A stretch of 64,000 nt of DNA, taken from the NCBI RefSeq assembly GCF_017726655.1, contig NZ_CP072309.1:427501-491500 (forward strand). Direction: 5' to 3'. Below the pieces are notes generated by a model. The model saw nothing but the letters and a program-made list of their open reading frames with translations, had not been told where the DNA came from and made no database searches. This document shows, piece by piece, positions 35,689 through 44,405 of the stretch. This DNA comes from Agrobacterium tumefaciens (lineage in GTDB: Bacteria; Pseudomonadota; Alphaproteobacteria; Rhizobiales; Rhizobiaceae). The number at the start of each line of letters is the position of its first letter. The stretch's first letter is position 1. Made by a program: the position numbers and the translations under genes.

Positions 35689-37020
35689 ATGCGAATTGTA
35701 ATGATTGGTTCGGGTTATGTCGGTCTTGTGTCCGGCGCATGCTTTGCAGATTTCGGGCATGACGTGGTTTGCGTCGACAAGATGCCGGAGAAAATCGAGG
35801 CGTTGAAAAGCGGCCATATACCGATCTTCGAGCCGGGTCTTGAAACCATCGTCGCCAACAATACCAAAGCGGGCCGGTTGAGCTTCACCACCGATCTTTC
35901 GGCAGCCGTGGCCAATGCCGATGTCGTCTTCATAGCGGTCGGCACGCCGTCGCGGCGCGGCGATGGGCACGCCGATCTGGGCTATGTCTATGCGGCGGCA
36001 AAAGAGATTGCCCATGCGCTCGACGGCTTCACCGTCATCGTCACCAAATCGACCGTTCCCGTCGGCACTGGCGACGAGGTGGAACGCATCATCCGCGAGG
36101 AAAATCCATCTGCCGATTTTGCCGTGGTCTCCAATCCGGAGTTTCTGCGCGAAGGCGCCGCCATCGAGGATTTCAAGCGGCCGGACCGCATCGTCGTCGG
36201 CCTTTCGGACGAGCGCGCCCGCCCGGTCATGACCGAGGTGTATCGACCGCTTTACCTCAACCAGTCGCCGCTCCTTTTCACCACCAGAAGAGCGTCCGAA
36301 CTGATCAAATATGCCGCCAATGCTTTCCTGGCGATGAAAATCACCTTCATCAACGAGATGGCTGATCTATGCGAAAAAGTCGGTGCCAACGTACAGGACG
36401 TCTCGCGCGGCATCGGCCTGGACGGCCGTATCGGGTCGAAATTCCTGCATGCCGGGCCGGGCTATGGCGGCTCATGCTTTCCCAAGGATACGCTGGCGCT
36501 TGCCAAGACCGCGCAGGATTATGACGCACCGGTGCGACTGATCGAAACCACCATTGCCATCAACGACAACCGCAAGCGCGCCATGGGCCGCAAGGTCATC
36601 AATGCCGTGGGGGGCGATGTGCGCGGCAAGAAGATTGCTGTTCTCGGCCTCACCTTCAAGCCGAATACGGACGACATGCGCGACAGCCCGGCCATTGCCA
36701 TCATCCAGACCCTGCAGGATGGCGGAGCGAAAATTGTGGGTTACGATCCCGAAGGCATGACGAATGCCCGGCACCTGATCGAAGACATCGATTATGCAAC
36801 CGGCCCTTACGAGGCGGCGCAGGACGCCGACGCCGTGGTTATCGTGACGGAATGGAACCAGTTCCGCGCGCTCGATCTACCGCGTCTCAAGGCCATCATG
36901 AAGAGCCCCGTTCTGGTGGATCTGCGCAATATCTACCGCACGGATGAGGTTGCCGCCCATGGCTTCACCTATGCCGCCGTTGGTCGTCCGCACGAAAGCA
37001 GCCTCGACCAGGGGGCATGA
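35689..37020 (+). CDS. rkpK: UDP-glucose 6-dehydrogenase (RkpK/Ugd)
   Basis: Oxidises UDP-glucose to UDP-glucuronate with two NAD, supplying acidic sugars for capsule, LPS and exopolysaccharide. The 443-residue protein has the N-terminal GSGYVGLVSGACFADFGH Rossmann motif, the central helix (SELIKYAANAFLAMKITFINE), the catalytic Cys in GPGYGGSCFPKDT near residue 262, and the C-terminal LGLTFKPNTDDMRDSP. AAAGGA precedes the ATG. Followed by the epimerase that uses its product. Confidence 0.95.
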   Translation: MRIVMIGSGYVGLVSGACFADFGHDVVCVDKMPEKIEALKSGHIPIFEPGLETIVANNTKAGRLSFTTDLSAAVANADVVFIAVGTPSRRGDGHADLGYVYAAAKEIAHALDGFTVIVTKSTVPVGTGDEVERIIREENPSADFAVVSNPEFLREGAAIEDFKRPDRIVVGLSDERARPVMTEVYRPLYLNQSPLLFTTRRASELIKYAANAFLAMKITFINEMADLCEKVGANVQDVSRGIGLDGRIGSKFLHAGPGYGGSCFPKDTLALAKTAQDYDAPVRLIETTIAINDNRKRAMGRKVINAVGGDVRGKKIAVLGLTFKPNTDDMRDSPAIAIIQTLQDGGAKIVGYDPEGMTNARHLIEDIDYATGPYEAAQDADAVVIVTEWNQFRALDLPRLKAIMKSPVLVDLRNIYRTDEVAAHGFTYAAVGRPHESSLDQGA

Positions 37021-37106
37021 AGGTTCCATTTTTACAATTTCATTAATAGATTTTCAGCGTTTCGGTCAGATCGCAAACGCGCCAAACAATTCAGGATATG
37101 GTCATC

Positions 37107-38126
37107 ATGCGTTATCTGGTTACAGGCACTGCCGGTTTCATTGGCTTTTACGTCGCGAAACGGCTGTTGGATGCCGGCCATTTCGTCACCGGCTTCGACG
37201 GAATGACGAAATATTACGATGTCAGTCTCAAGGAAAAACGCCACGCCATTCTTTCCCGCTCTAACGGCTTTCGGGCCGAAATCGGCATGCTGGAAGATGT
37301 GGATGCCTTGAAGCGTGTCGCAGAGGCCGCAGAGCCGGAAATCATCATCCATCTCGCCGCGCAGGCCGGCGTCCGGTACAGCCTCGAAAACCCGCGCGCA
37401 TACGTCGATTCAAATCTCATCGGCTCCTTCAACATGCTGGAGCTTGCGAGAAGCCTGGAGGTGAAGCACCTGATGCTGGCGTCGACCTCCTCCATCTACG
37501 GTGCCAACGAGAAAATCCCGTTTGCGGAAAGCGACAAGGCCGATGAGCCGATGACGCTTTATGCGGCCACCAAAAAATCGATGGAGCTGATGGCGCATTC
37601 CTATGCCCATCTTCACAAGCTTCCGACGACTGCCTTCCGCTTCTTCACCGTCTACGGACCATGGGGACGCCCGGATATGGCGCCGATCAAGTTTGTTGAC
37701 GCCGTTTCCAACGGCCGGCCGATCGACATTTATGGCCAGGGTAATATGAGCCGTGACTTCACCTATATCGACGATCTCGTCGAAGGCATTGTGCGGCTAA
37801 GCCAGATCATCCCTTCCGAGGAAAACCGGGTCACCGAGGACGGCGTCATCGATACACTTTCCCGCCACGCGCCGTTCCGCGTCGTCAATATCGGCGGCGG
37901 CCAACCGGTGGAACTGATGCATTTCGTCGAAACGGTCGAAAAGGCGGTGGGAAAACCGGCGATCCGCAACATGCTTCCGATGCAGCAGGGTGATGTTCCG
38001 CGAACCTTCGCGTCGCCTGATCTTCTCCGGGCTTTGACCGGTTTTGTGCCGCACACTCCGGTCGAAGAGGGCATCAAGGTCCTCGTCGCCTGGTATCGCG
38101 AGATGAACGGCCCACTGCAGGAATAA
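37107..38126 (+). CDS. lpsL: UDP-glucuronate 4-epimerase (LpsL-type)
   Basis: Converts UDP-glucuronate to UDP-galacturonate for LPS core and lipid A of rhizobia. The 339-residue SDR protein has [15 protein letters not shown] at the N-terminus, the STSSIYGAN active-site serine region, YAATKKS (Tyr-x-x-x-Lys), and the [14 protein letters not shown] stretch typical of this subfamily. The ATG at 37107 is chosen over one at 37098 because AGGA is 10 bases upstream of it. It follows rkpK by 86 bp. Its stop codon directly abuts that of the convergent ATP-grasp gene. Confidence 0.92.
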   Translation: MRYLVTGTAGFIGFYVAKRLLDAGHFVTGFDGMTKYYDVSLKEKRHAILSRSNGFRAEIGMLEDVDALKRVAEAAEPEIIIHLAAQAGVRYSLENPRAYVDSNLIGSFNMLELARSLEVKHLMLASTSSIYGANEKIPFAESDKADEPMTLYAATKKSMELMAHSYAHLHKLPTTAFRFFTVYGPWGRPDMAPIKFVDAVSNGRPIDIYGQGNMSRDFTYIDDLVEGIVRLSQIIPSEENRVTEDGVIDTLSRHAPFRVVNIGGGQPVELMHFVETVEKAVGKPAIRNMLPMQQGDVPRTFASPDLLRALTGFVPHTPVEEGIKVLVAWYREMNGPLQE

Positions 38127-39173
38127 TCAAAGGGTCGCGAGCAGGCGGTTCGATAGCGTGCCGCCCGATGCCGCCTGCATCGACACCTTGGTCTCGACGG
38201 CCTCTATGATCGTATCGCTGAAGTCCACATTGGTAAGCTCCAGGATGTTGGATAGGCCGCCGGGCGAAAAGACGTTCACTTCGAGTATCTTGTCACCGAC
38301 GATATCGAGACCCACCAAAAACATCCCGTCTTCGACGAGCTTTGGCCGCATCATTTCGGCAAGCTCGACGATGTCGTCCGTCACCTTCACCGCTTCGGCG
38401 GTGCCGTTGGCGTGAATATTGGAACGCAGGTCGCCCTTGGCCGGAACGCGGCGAAGCGCGGCATATTGGCCATCGCGCATCAGCGGCCTGCCGTTCATCA
38501 TGAAAAAGCGGACGTCGCCTTCCTTCGCCGCAGGGAGATAGGCCTGCGCGATGAGATAACCTTCGAGGCTGACCGCCTCGAAAATCTGGTTGAGATTGGC
38601 TTCCTTACTGGACCCGATCTTGAAGACGTTCTTGCCTCCGGACCCCTGAAGCGGCTTGACGATGACACCCTTGGGATGGGCGTCGGCGAATGCGCGGATT
38701 TCCTCGACATTCCGGGAGATAAGCGTCGTCGGCCGCACGATCTCGGGGAAGCTCTGGAAATAAAGCTTGTTCTGCGCAAGCGCCAAACCTTCCGGATCAT
38801 TGAGCACGACGACGCCGCGCTGCTCGGCAAGCCTGCCGAACAGAATACCGGCGTGAACCGCCCAGGGTCTGGTCGTCTGGTCGAGCGAGGGATCGTTGCG
38901 CAACATCAGCGCATCGATTTCCTCCACATCCATGGTCATCCGCTCGAGCGACTTGTCCTGCAGGGCGGCATGAAAGGCTTCGGGTTTCTTGTATTTTCCT
39001 TTACGCATGATCGTCGCATGGACGGCCAGCGTGTCGTCGGAGCGCAGGGTAAAATCGCCGGGCGTCAGATAGACCACCTCGTGGCCGCGATTGAGCGCCG
39101 CCATGGCCAGCAGACCGGTTGCGAAGGTCGGACCTTCGGTTTCGATGGAATTGACGAAAAATGCGATACGCAT
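38127..39173 (-). CDS. Glutathione-synthetase-like ATP-grasp ligase
   Basis: A 348-residue ATP-grasp protein: N-terminal MRIAFFVNSIETEGPTFAT pre-ATP-grasp domain, then GVIVKPLQGSGGKNVFKI (nucleotide-binding lysine and glycine loop), GDVRFFMMNGRPL, and the metal-binding VGLDIVGDKILEVNVFSPGG. These match glutathione synthetases, which ligate amino acids through acyl phosphates. The start at 39173 has AGGAGGGG upstream. It is the third gene of a tight operon after an N-formylglutamate amidohydrolase and a DUF1704 protein (10-bp gap). A housekeeping gshB elsewhere is likely, so ligation of an amino acid to another peptide or protein is a reasonable alternative. Confidence 0.85.
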   Translation of the reverse strand: MRIAFFVNSIETEGPTFATGLLAMAALNRGHEVVYLTPGDFTLRSDDTLAVHATIMRKGKYKKPEAFHAALQDKSLERMTMDVEEIDALMLRNDPSLDQTTRPWAVHAGILFGRLAEQRGVVVLNDPEGLALAQNKLYFQSFPEIVRPTTLISRNVEEIRAFADAHPKGVIVKPLQGSGGKNVFKIGSSKEANLNQIFEAVSLEGYLIAQAYLPAAKEGDVRFFMMNGRPLMRDGQYAALRRVPAKGDLRSNIHANGTAEAVKVTDDIVELAEMMRPKLVEDGMFLVGLDIVGDKILEVNVFSPGGLSNILELTNVDFSDTIIEAVETKVSMQAASGGTLSNRLLATL

Positions 39174-39183
39174 GGAGCCCCTC

Positions 39184-41061
39184 CTATAATGTCGCCAGTT
39201 CGGCAATGGATAATCCCGCACGGATCTTTTCAAGGCGTTCATTCGCCTTTGCGGGTAACAGAAATGCCGGCCGCACGCCCGGGGGCCTTAACAGGCCACG
39301 CAGCGCAAGCTCCTGCATGATTGGAAAATGCTGGGCCGCGATCTTGCCCATCCAGAATGGATCGAGCGCACCGCCCCGGCGCAAATGCTCCATCACTTCA
39401 GAAAGACCCCGCAGATAGATTGCATCCTTCGAAAGACCGCCGCCTCGATAGATGCGCAGCACCATATTGAAGGCGCCGGCCTCGTCGAAACCGTGCTCGC
39501 GCGTCATGATGCGGAAGGTGTCGACAAAGCTTGCGCCATCCAGCATCGCCGCGCAGCCGACAACGCGGCCGGCGATCAGCCGCAGGCGCTCGCGCGTCAT
39601 CCCGCCGGCCAGATGCTCTGCCAGAACTGCCAATCCTTCCTGCACGCCCTCATAACCGGAAAGCCCCGTGCGGAAGAGGCGCAGGCCCTGAAACGAGCCG
39701 TTGAAATATGTAAGTAGGTGCACCCCAATCTCGTGCGACAACAGAGCCTCGACGCGGCGCTGTTCCATGACGGTGTGCCGGGAAATCAAAAGCTTCTCCC
39801 CCGTCACCATCAAGCCGGGCGGTAGGTCGTCACGAATTTCGACACGCGCCTTGAATTCCGGTTCTTCCGCCAGATAGGTCTCGATCATCTCACGCGATTT
39901 GCCAGCGACAGCGTAACAGTCCACCATCGCGATCGCGCCGCTCTCCTCTGCGCGCGGGCATTCATCGAGAACACGAAGCGCAAGCGTCAGAAGCTCCGGC
40001 TCGACAGCGCCATAAAGCGCGCGGGAGAAATCGGTGAAGGTTCGCCGGTGCAGGTTCGCGAGCATCGTCAGTTGCAGGTCGATCTCCTGCTGCTTTTCGC
40101 GATAGAGATGGTAAAGCACCGGGTCTTCGAGGTGATCGAAGACCACAGAATAAAGTTTACGTTTCTGTTCCTCCACATCGACGCCGAGCGGGCGATAAAG
40201 CAGGCGCGGCGCATACTGAAAGCCGCCGTCGCGGAATTCCTCGAAGGCGCGCCGGGCATTGATCGGCGTGACGGAAAGAAGGAAGTCGAAAGAGGAGACG
40301 ATATCGTCGATCGATCGGTCAGCACGTTTCACCGCATCGACAAATGCCTTGCGGCCCAGCGCCCGGTGCGTGGTGACTTTCAGCGCGTCCATGCCGGAGG
40401 AAAAAGCCGAGAATGCCTGGAGACCCGCATCGAAGAGATCGGCGATCATTGTTTCGCGAAGGCCGGGATAATCCGCACCGGATTCCGGTTGGCGATAGAT
40501 CGGCGCAAAGCGCACGCTGATGCATGGGAACTCCAGATTGGCATTCTGGAATCTGAGTATTGGATCCGCCTCAGGCTCGGGGCGGGTGATGCGAGGCGTG
40601 CGAAACCGGACCTCCGCATCGCAGACCGCCTTGATGAACACCCTGCGCGCCTTTTGCGTTTCCAGCTCCGTCGTCGCAGAGATTGAGACCTCGTAGTGCG
40701 GCAGAAAAGGTGAATCGTCCGCAAGGAGAATGTCGTGTTCCAGTTCGCCAATATCGAGAACGATAAAGGCGCCGAAACGCGCCTGCATTACAGCACCGAC
40801 CGCCTTTATCAGCGGCGCGGCTTCCTGAATGTTCGAAGCGATGAGGTAGGAAGCATGGGCTGCGGCGATATCCCGGGCCGCCAAATTCTTCGTGCCGCCG
40901 GTCAGGTGCAGGCAGAGAAACGGCAGCGGCCGGTCGATATGGAGGCGGCCATCCTTCCCCACATCACGGCGGATTGCCTTTCCGGCTTCAAGGCATGATG
41001 TAACGTCATCGACCAGATCGTTCACGGACGGCGGCGCATGTCGGGCGGATGAGAGGTTCAT
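39184..41061 (-). CDS. DUF1704 / QEGLA-motif protein, putative zinc carboxypeptidase
   Basis: A 625-residue protein of the family annotated as flavohemoglobin expression-modulating QEGLA motif protein (DUF1704). Residues 443-448 read HEIGVH, an HExxxH zinc motif, and Glu475 in VQEGLAVLAEHL is placed to be the third ligand. The family includes the eukaryotic MATCAP tubulin tyrosine carboxypeptidases, so a carboxypeptidase activity is a reasoned inference. The N-terminal half (1-330) has no familiar motif. It overlaps the amidohydrolase stop as ATGA and precedes the ATP-grasp gene by 10 bp, so the three act together. Confidence 0.82.
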   Translation of the reverse strand: MNLSSARHAPPSVNDLVDDVTSCLEAGKAIRRDVGKDGRLHIDRPLPFLCLHLTGGTKNLAARDIAAAHASYLIASNIQEAAPLIKAVGAVMQARFGAFIVLDIGELEHDILLADDSPFLPHYEVSISATTELETQKARRVFIKAVCDAEVRFRTPRITRPEPEADPILRFQNANLEFPCISVRFAPIYRQPESGADYPGLRETMIADLFDAGLQAFSAFSSGMDALKVTTHRALGRKAFVDAVKRADRSIDDIVSSFDFLLSVTPINARRAFEEFRDGGFQYAPRLLYRPLGVDVEEQKRKLYSVVFDHLEDPVLYHLYREKQQEIDLQLTMLANLHRRTFTDFSRALYGAVEPELLTLALRVLDECPRAEESGAIAMVDCYAVAGKSREMIETYLAEEPEFKARVEIRDDLPPGLMVTGEKLLISRHTVMEQRRVEALLSHEIGVHLLTYFNGSFQGLRLFRTGLSGYEGVQEGLAVLAEHLAGGMTRERLRLIAGRVVGCAAMLDGASFVDTFRIMTREHGFDEAGAFNMVLRIYRGGGLSKDAIYLRGLSEVMEHLRRGGALDPFWMGKIAAQHFPIMQELALRGLLRPPGVRPAFLLPAKANERLEKIRAGLSIAELATL

Positions 41062-41888
41062 CGCCGCGACCTCAGAAAGTCTTCGAGAACTGGTTGAAGG
41101 GACGCGAAAGTGTCCCTGATATCAGCAATGACACGCCTGTCTGGCTCACCGGTCCATTCGTCCATGAAGAATTTCTTGAACTCAATCGCGATGGCACAGC
41201 CATTCTCGGGAAAACGCTCATGGATGAAGCGGGTCTGCTCTCCCTTGCCCTGAAACGCAACGTTCTCACGCACGTCGAGGCGGCGCCCACCGATGGTGGC
41301 CGATGCAAAATGGCGACCGACGATGCTGACGACATCCCCCCAGCGGCTACGGTCCATGGAAAAGGTGCCGATATTAATGTCCGGCGCTTCCGCCTGCTCC
41401 GTCGGCGGTGCAGAAGCCCCCTGCCGACGATGATTGTAGCTGTGCACATCAAGGACCACAAAAGCGCCGTGCCGCCTTTCGACAGCCGATAGCACGCTCT
41501 CCAGCATCGCATAATAATCGGCGTGGAAGTCGAGAGAATGGGAAATTGCCTGCTCGGAGGGCTGCTCTTTCCAGACCTCAAGGCCCCAGGACTGTTCGGG
41601 TCTCAGATACACTGCCTGGTCGGCGGCGCGGTTGAGGTCGACCTCGAACCGCGAGTGGTGAACGACAATGCGGTTGGTGAGGCCGGCAATCATCTCACCG
41701 GTAAAAGGGTCTTCCTCTCTCAGACATTGCTCGTCGGACAGGGCGATAAGACCGGCGACATCGGGCCGGATCTGGTGGCCATCATGAATAGCCGTGCCAA
41801 CGACCGGCGAACCGCCGAAGTCGATCGTCCAGAAGCCCTTGTTTTCGTTGATACGCTTGCCTTCACCGTCGTTTGTTCTGGCTGACAT
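41058..41888 (-). CDS. N-formylglutamate amidohydrolase family protein
   Basis: A 276-residue member of the FGase family (HutG-like metal-dependent amidohydrolases). Visible motifs are GTAIHDGHQIRPD, the VDLNRAAD stretch, and the metal-binding VLDVHSYNHRR. It starts at the ATG at 41888 (MSARTNDGEGKR), which has GGGAGG 5 bases upstream; the longer frame would add 43 residues lying over the promoter. First gene of the FGase / DUF1704 / ATP-grasp operon. Nothing nearby belongs to histidine degradation, so the substrate is probably not classical N-formylglutamate. Confidence 0.85.
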   Translation of the reverse strand: MSARTNDGEGKRINENKGFWTIDFGGSPVVGTAIHDGHQIRPDVAGLIALSDEQCLREEDPFTGEMIAGLTNRIVVHHSRFEVDLNRAADQAVYLRPEQSWGLEVWKEQPSEQAISHSLDFHADYYAMLESVLSAVERRHGAFVVLDVHSYNHRRQGASAPPTEQAEAPDINIGTFSMDRSRWGDVVSIVGRHFASATIGGRRLDVRENVAFQGKGEQTRFIHERFPENGCAIAIEFKKFFMDEWTGEPDRRVIADIRDTFASLQPVLEDFLRSRR

Positions 41889-41913
41889 GCTGCCTCCCTG
41901 CATCCGGGGGTAA

Positions 41914-41939
41914 AACAGCACGACCTCAGCATTTGTTCC
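41914..41939 (-). promoter_or_regulatory. Sigma-EcfG promoter of the FGase / DUF1704 / ATP-grasp operon
   Basis: Minus strand GGAAC (41935-41939), 17-base spacer, TGTT (41914-41917); leader about 20 nt containing the ribosome-binding site. Confidence 0.7.
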
Positions 41940-41995
41940 GGTAAAAATTGTGCGCGATCTAGTCGCCGTCAACACGAGTTCAACAGAAAAAATGC

Positions 41996-42020
41996 GGAAC
42001 CATACCGAAAAGCTCACGTT
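41996..42020 (+). promoter_or_regulatory. Sigma-EcfG promoter upstream of the 42179 small gene
   Basis: GGAAC (41996-42000), 16-base spacer, exact CGTT (42017-42020). It is divergent from the operon promoter 57 bp away and implies a leader of about 150 nt. Confidence 0.78.
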
Positions 42021-42178
42021 GTTCTGGCAGGAGGGGCCGCCGTGTCAAACGGACGCGATGGCGCTGAAGAACATCGGGATTTTTCCGTTTTCTCCCGATG
42101 GCCAACGAAATGGCAGCCGAGCTTCTTACCCATCCGGTATCCCCTCCGCTTCGCTTTCCACGCACAAGGAGCCGCGAC

Positions 42179-42400
42179 ATGGAAAAGACCGAAACGCGCA
42201 AGATCGCCGAGGAATATCTGCGTCTCGGCGGCACCCGCCAGGTGATGATCGACGACAACAAGACCTTCGTGCGCCAGTGGGAGCACGAGCCTGCCGAGGC
42301 AGAAAAGTTCTGGCAGGAAAATATCGAAAAGCTCGATGCGGAACGCCGCAAGGACGTAGAATTTTTCCTGCCATCCATCAATTCCGACCAGGAAGACTGA
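42179..42400 (+). CDS. Small hypothetical protein, stress-operon first gene
   Basis: A 73-residue, strongly acidic soluble protein (MEKTETRKIAEEYLRLGGTR start; ends SINSDQED) with no membrane helix or known motif that I recognise. AAGGAG lies 7 bases before the ATG. It is 18 bp upstream of a PfpI-like gene and follows a full-consensus EcfG promoter, so it is probably stress-induced. Function unknown. Confidence 0.75.
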   Translation: MEKTETRKIAEEYLRLGGTRQVMIDDNKTFVRQWEHEPAEAEKFWQENIEKLDAERRKDVEFFLPSINSDQED

Positions 42401-42418
42401 AATCAAAAGGAGATCGAC

Positions 42419-42979
42419 ATGACTTCCATCAACTCTGCAAAAATCCTTATCCTCGCAACCGATGGCTACGAGCGTTCAGAATTGCGCGTGCCCTATGACC
42501 AGCTCAAGGCCAAGGGTGCGGACGTGAAGATCGCTTCCATCAAGGAAGGCGAAATCAAGAGCTGGGATGAGAAAGACTGGGGCGACAGTATTGCCGTCGA
42601 CATCCAGGCAAAGACCGTGAAGACAGAAGATTTCGATGCGCTGGTGCTTCCCGGCGGCCAGATCAATCCTGACGTGCTGCGCCATGATGAGGATGCGATG
42701 CGTGTCGTGCGCGACTTCGTCAAATCCGGCAAGGTCGTCGCCGCGATTTGTCACGCGCCCTGGCTGCTGATTGAAGCAGACGCCCTGCGCGGACGCGACG
42801 CCACCTCCTATTGGTCGATCAAGACCGACGTCAGAAACGCCGGTGCCAACTGGAAAGACGAGAATGTGGTGACGGACAAGGGCATCATTACTTCTCGCAG
42901 CCCTGACGACCTCGATGCCTTCGTCGCAAAGATCGTTGAGGAGGTCGAGGAAGGCCGCCACGAGCGCCGCGCCGCCTGA
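42419..42979 (+). CDS. PfpI/DJ-1-family type 1 glutamine amidotransferase-like protein
   Basis: A 186-residue DJ-1/PfpI protein with nucleophile Cys111 in AICHAPWLLIEAD and the conserved LVLPGGQINPD. Bacterial members (YhbO, PfpI) protect against carbonyl and oxidative stress as deglycase/glyoxalase-like or protease-like enzymes. AAAAGGAG precedes the ATG. It is co-transcribed with the preceding small gene and ended by a terminator at 42999-43028. Confidence 0.9.
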   Translation: MTSINSAKILILATDGYERSELRVPYDQLKAKGADVKIASIKEGEIKSWDEKDWGDSIAVDIQAKTVKTEDFDALVLPGGQINPDVLRHDEDAMRVVRDFVKSGKVVAAICHAPWLLIEADALRGRDATSYWSIKTDVRNAGANWKDENVVTDKGIITSRSPDDLDAFVAKIVEEVEEGRHERRAA

Positions 42980-42998
42980 TCGGTCCTTTGACGCCCTT

Positions 42999-43028
42999 AT
43001 GCCGCCGGCCCTGCCGGCGGCATTTTTA
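42999..43028 (+). terminator. Terminator after the PfpI-like gene
   Basis: Ten-bp GC stem (42999-43008 with 43014-43023) followed by TTTTATT. Confidence 0.85.
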
Positions 43029-43042
43029 TTCGGGAGGAAGAC

Positions 43043-43483
43043 ATGAAAAGCAGATTACTGGCAGGCGGCGCGGAGCGGACTTTGATACTCGTCATCGAAC
43101 CCGAGGAAGAAGCCTTCGAGGCGATCAAGCGCTTTGCCAAAAGAGAAAATATCAATGCCGCGTCAGTGACCGCGATCGGCGCCTTTTCGACGGCGACGCT
43201 CGCTTTTTTCGATCTCGCCAGCAAAGAATACAAGGAAATTCCGGTGAGTGCGCAGAGCGAGGTCCTGAGCATGCTCGGCGATATCGTGCTCGACGAAAAC
43301 GAAACGCCCAATCCTCACCTGCACGTCGTGCTGGGCTTTGCCGACGGCTCTACGAGAGGAGGCCATTTCCTAAAGGGTATGGTACGACCGACACTGGAGG
43401 TGGTTATCCGCGAGACGCCTGCGGAACTGCGACGGAGCTACAGAAAAGACTTCGGCATCGCATTGATCGATCCTGCGCGCTGA
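43043..43483 (+). CDS. PPC/DUF296 domain protein
   Basis: A 146-residue protein consisting of one PPC (plant and prokaryote conserved, DUF296) domain, with INAASVTAIGAFSTATLAFFD, NPHLHVVLGFADGS and RGGHFLKGMV. The histidines in HLHVVLG and GGHF are the conserved metal-site residues of prokaryotic members. Role unknown; often called putative DNA-binding because plant relatives carry AT-hooks, which this one lacks. GGGAGGAAG precedes the ATG. It starts 14 bp after a terminator, so it depends on read-through or on a promoter I did not find. Confidence 0.87.
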   Translation: MKSRLLAGGAERTLILVIEPEEEAFEAIKRFAKRENINAASVTAIGAFSTATLAFFDLASKEYKEIPVSAQSEVLSMLGDIVLDENETPNPHLHVVLGFADGSTRGGHFLKGMVRPTLEVVIRETPAELRRSYRKDFGIALIDPAR

Positions 43484-43489
43484 CACGAC

Positions 43490-43514
43490 GGAACCGGAAA
43501 AACGCGCTGGCGTT
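43490..43514 (+). promoter_or_regulatory. Sigma-EcfG promoter of the TIGR02587/TIGR02588 operon
   Basis: GGAAC (43490-43494), 16-base spacer, CGTT (43511-43514), 24 bases before the start codon. Confidence 0.8.
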
Positions 43515-43537
43515 ATTGGCGTATATCTGGGGGCAGC

Positions 43538-44398
43538 ATGGCGACAGCAATAGATCGTAAAGACGGGGAAGACGGCGAGGTCAGAAAGTTTCTGATCGGC
43601 CTTGCGCGTGGAACGGCTGGTGCGCTGCTGTTTGCCCTGCCGATGCTAATGACCATGGAAATGTGGTTTCTGGGTCTCTACATCAACCCATGGCGGCTTC
43701 TGCTGCTCTGCGTCCTTAATCTCCCGCTTCTTTTTCTTCTTGCCCGCCGCATCGGTTTTGAGAACATCCACTCCTGGGGCCAGGCTTTAAGGGACGCGAT
43801 AACCGCTTATGGCCTGGGCATAATGGTCAGCGCAGCCGTGCTCCTTCTGTTCGGCATAATGGACGACCAGCTTACCGCGTCCACGGCCGTTGCGAAGGTT
43901 GCGCTGCAATCCGTGCCTGCCAGCATTGGCGCTCTTCTTGGCCGCAGCCAGCTTGGCCAGCACTCCGACGATGACGATGAAGAAGACGACGAATATTCCG
44001 GCGAGACCGGTTATCTGCACGAACTGTTCATGATGATGGTGGGCGCGCTTTTTCTGAGCCTGAATGTCGCGCCGACGGAAGAAATGATCCTGATTGCCTA
44101 CAAGGTGACGCCCTTTCACATTCTTGCGCTCTCCCTGCTGTCCATCGCCGTCATGCACGGTTTTGTCTATGCGCTTCATTTCAAGGGATCACATCAGCTG
44201 GATGAAGGCCAGCAATGGTGGCAATCCTTCATCCGCTTTACCCTGCCCGGTTATGTCGTCGCCATCGCCATCAGCATTTATACGCTCTGGACCTTCGAAC
44301 GCCTCGACCATACGTCGCTGTCGCAGATCATGAATGCTGCGGTCATTCTGGGTGTTCCCGCCTCGATCGGCGCGGCGTCGGCCCGGCTGATCCTGTGA
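43538..44398 (+). CDS. TIGR02587-family integral membrane protein
   Basis: A 286-residue polytopic membrane protein with about seven hydrophobic segments (for example TAGALLFALPMLMTMEMWFLG region near 25-45, GLGIMVSAAVLLLFGI near 95-115, PGYVVAIAISIYTLW near 235-250). A charged acidic loop (HSDDDDEEDDEY, near 145-160) separates two halves. It matches the uncharacterised TIGR02587 family, whose genes pair with TIGR02588, as here 7 bp downstream. A full-consensus EcfG promoter lies just upstream. Function unknown; membrane stress role inferred. Confidence 0.83.
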   Translation: MATAIDRKDGEDGEVRKFLIGLARGTAGALLFALPMLMTMEMWFLGLYINPWRLLLLCVLNLPLLFLLARRIGFENIHSWGQALRDAITAYGLGIMVSAAVLLLFGIMDDQLTASTAVAKVALQSVPASIGALLGRSQLGQHSDDDDEEDDEYSGETGYLHELFMMMVGALFLSLNVAPTEEMILIAYKVTPFHILALSLLSIAVMHGFVYALHFKGSHQLDEGQQWWQSFIRFTLPGYVVAIAISIYTLWTFERLDHTSLSQIMNAAVILGVPASIGAASARLIL

Positions 44399-44405
44399 GG
44401 ACAAG

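Noticed and set aside
42042..42245. 67-codon frame starting GTG after AGGAGG in the leader of the 42179 gene
   Set aside because: Good ribosome-binding site but overlaps the 42179 gene out of frame, has Trp/Pro/Arg-rich sequence unlike a real protein and no recognisable homology. Kept only as a remark in a finding.
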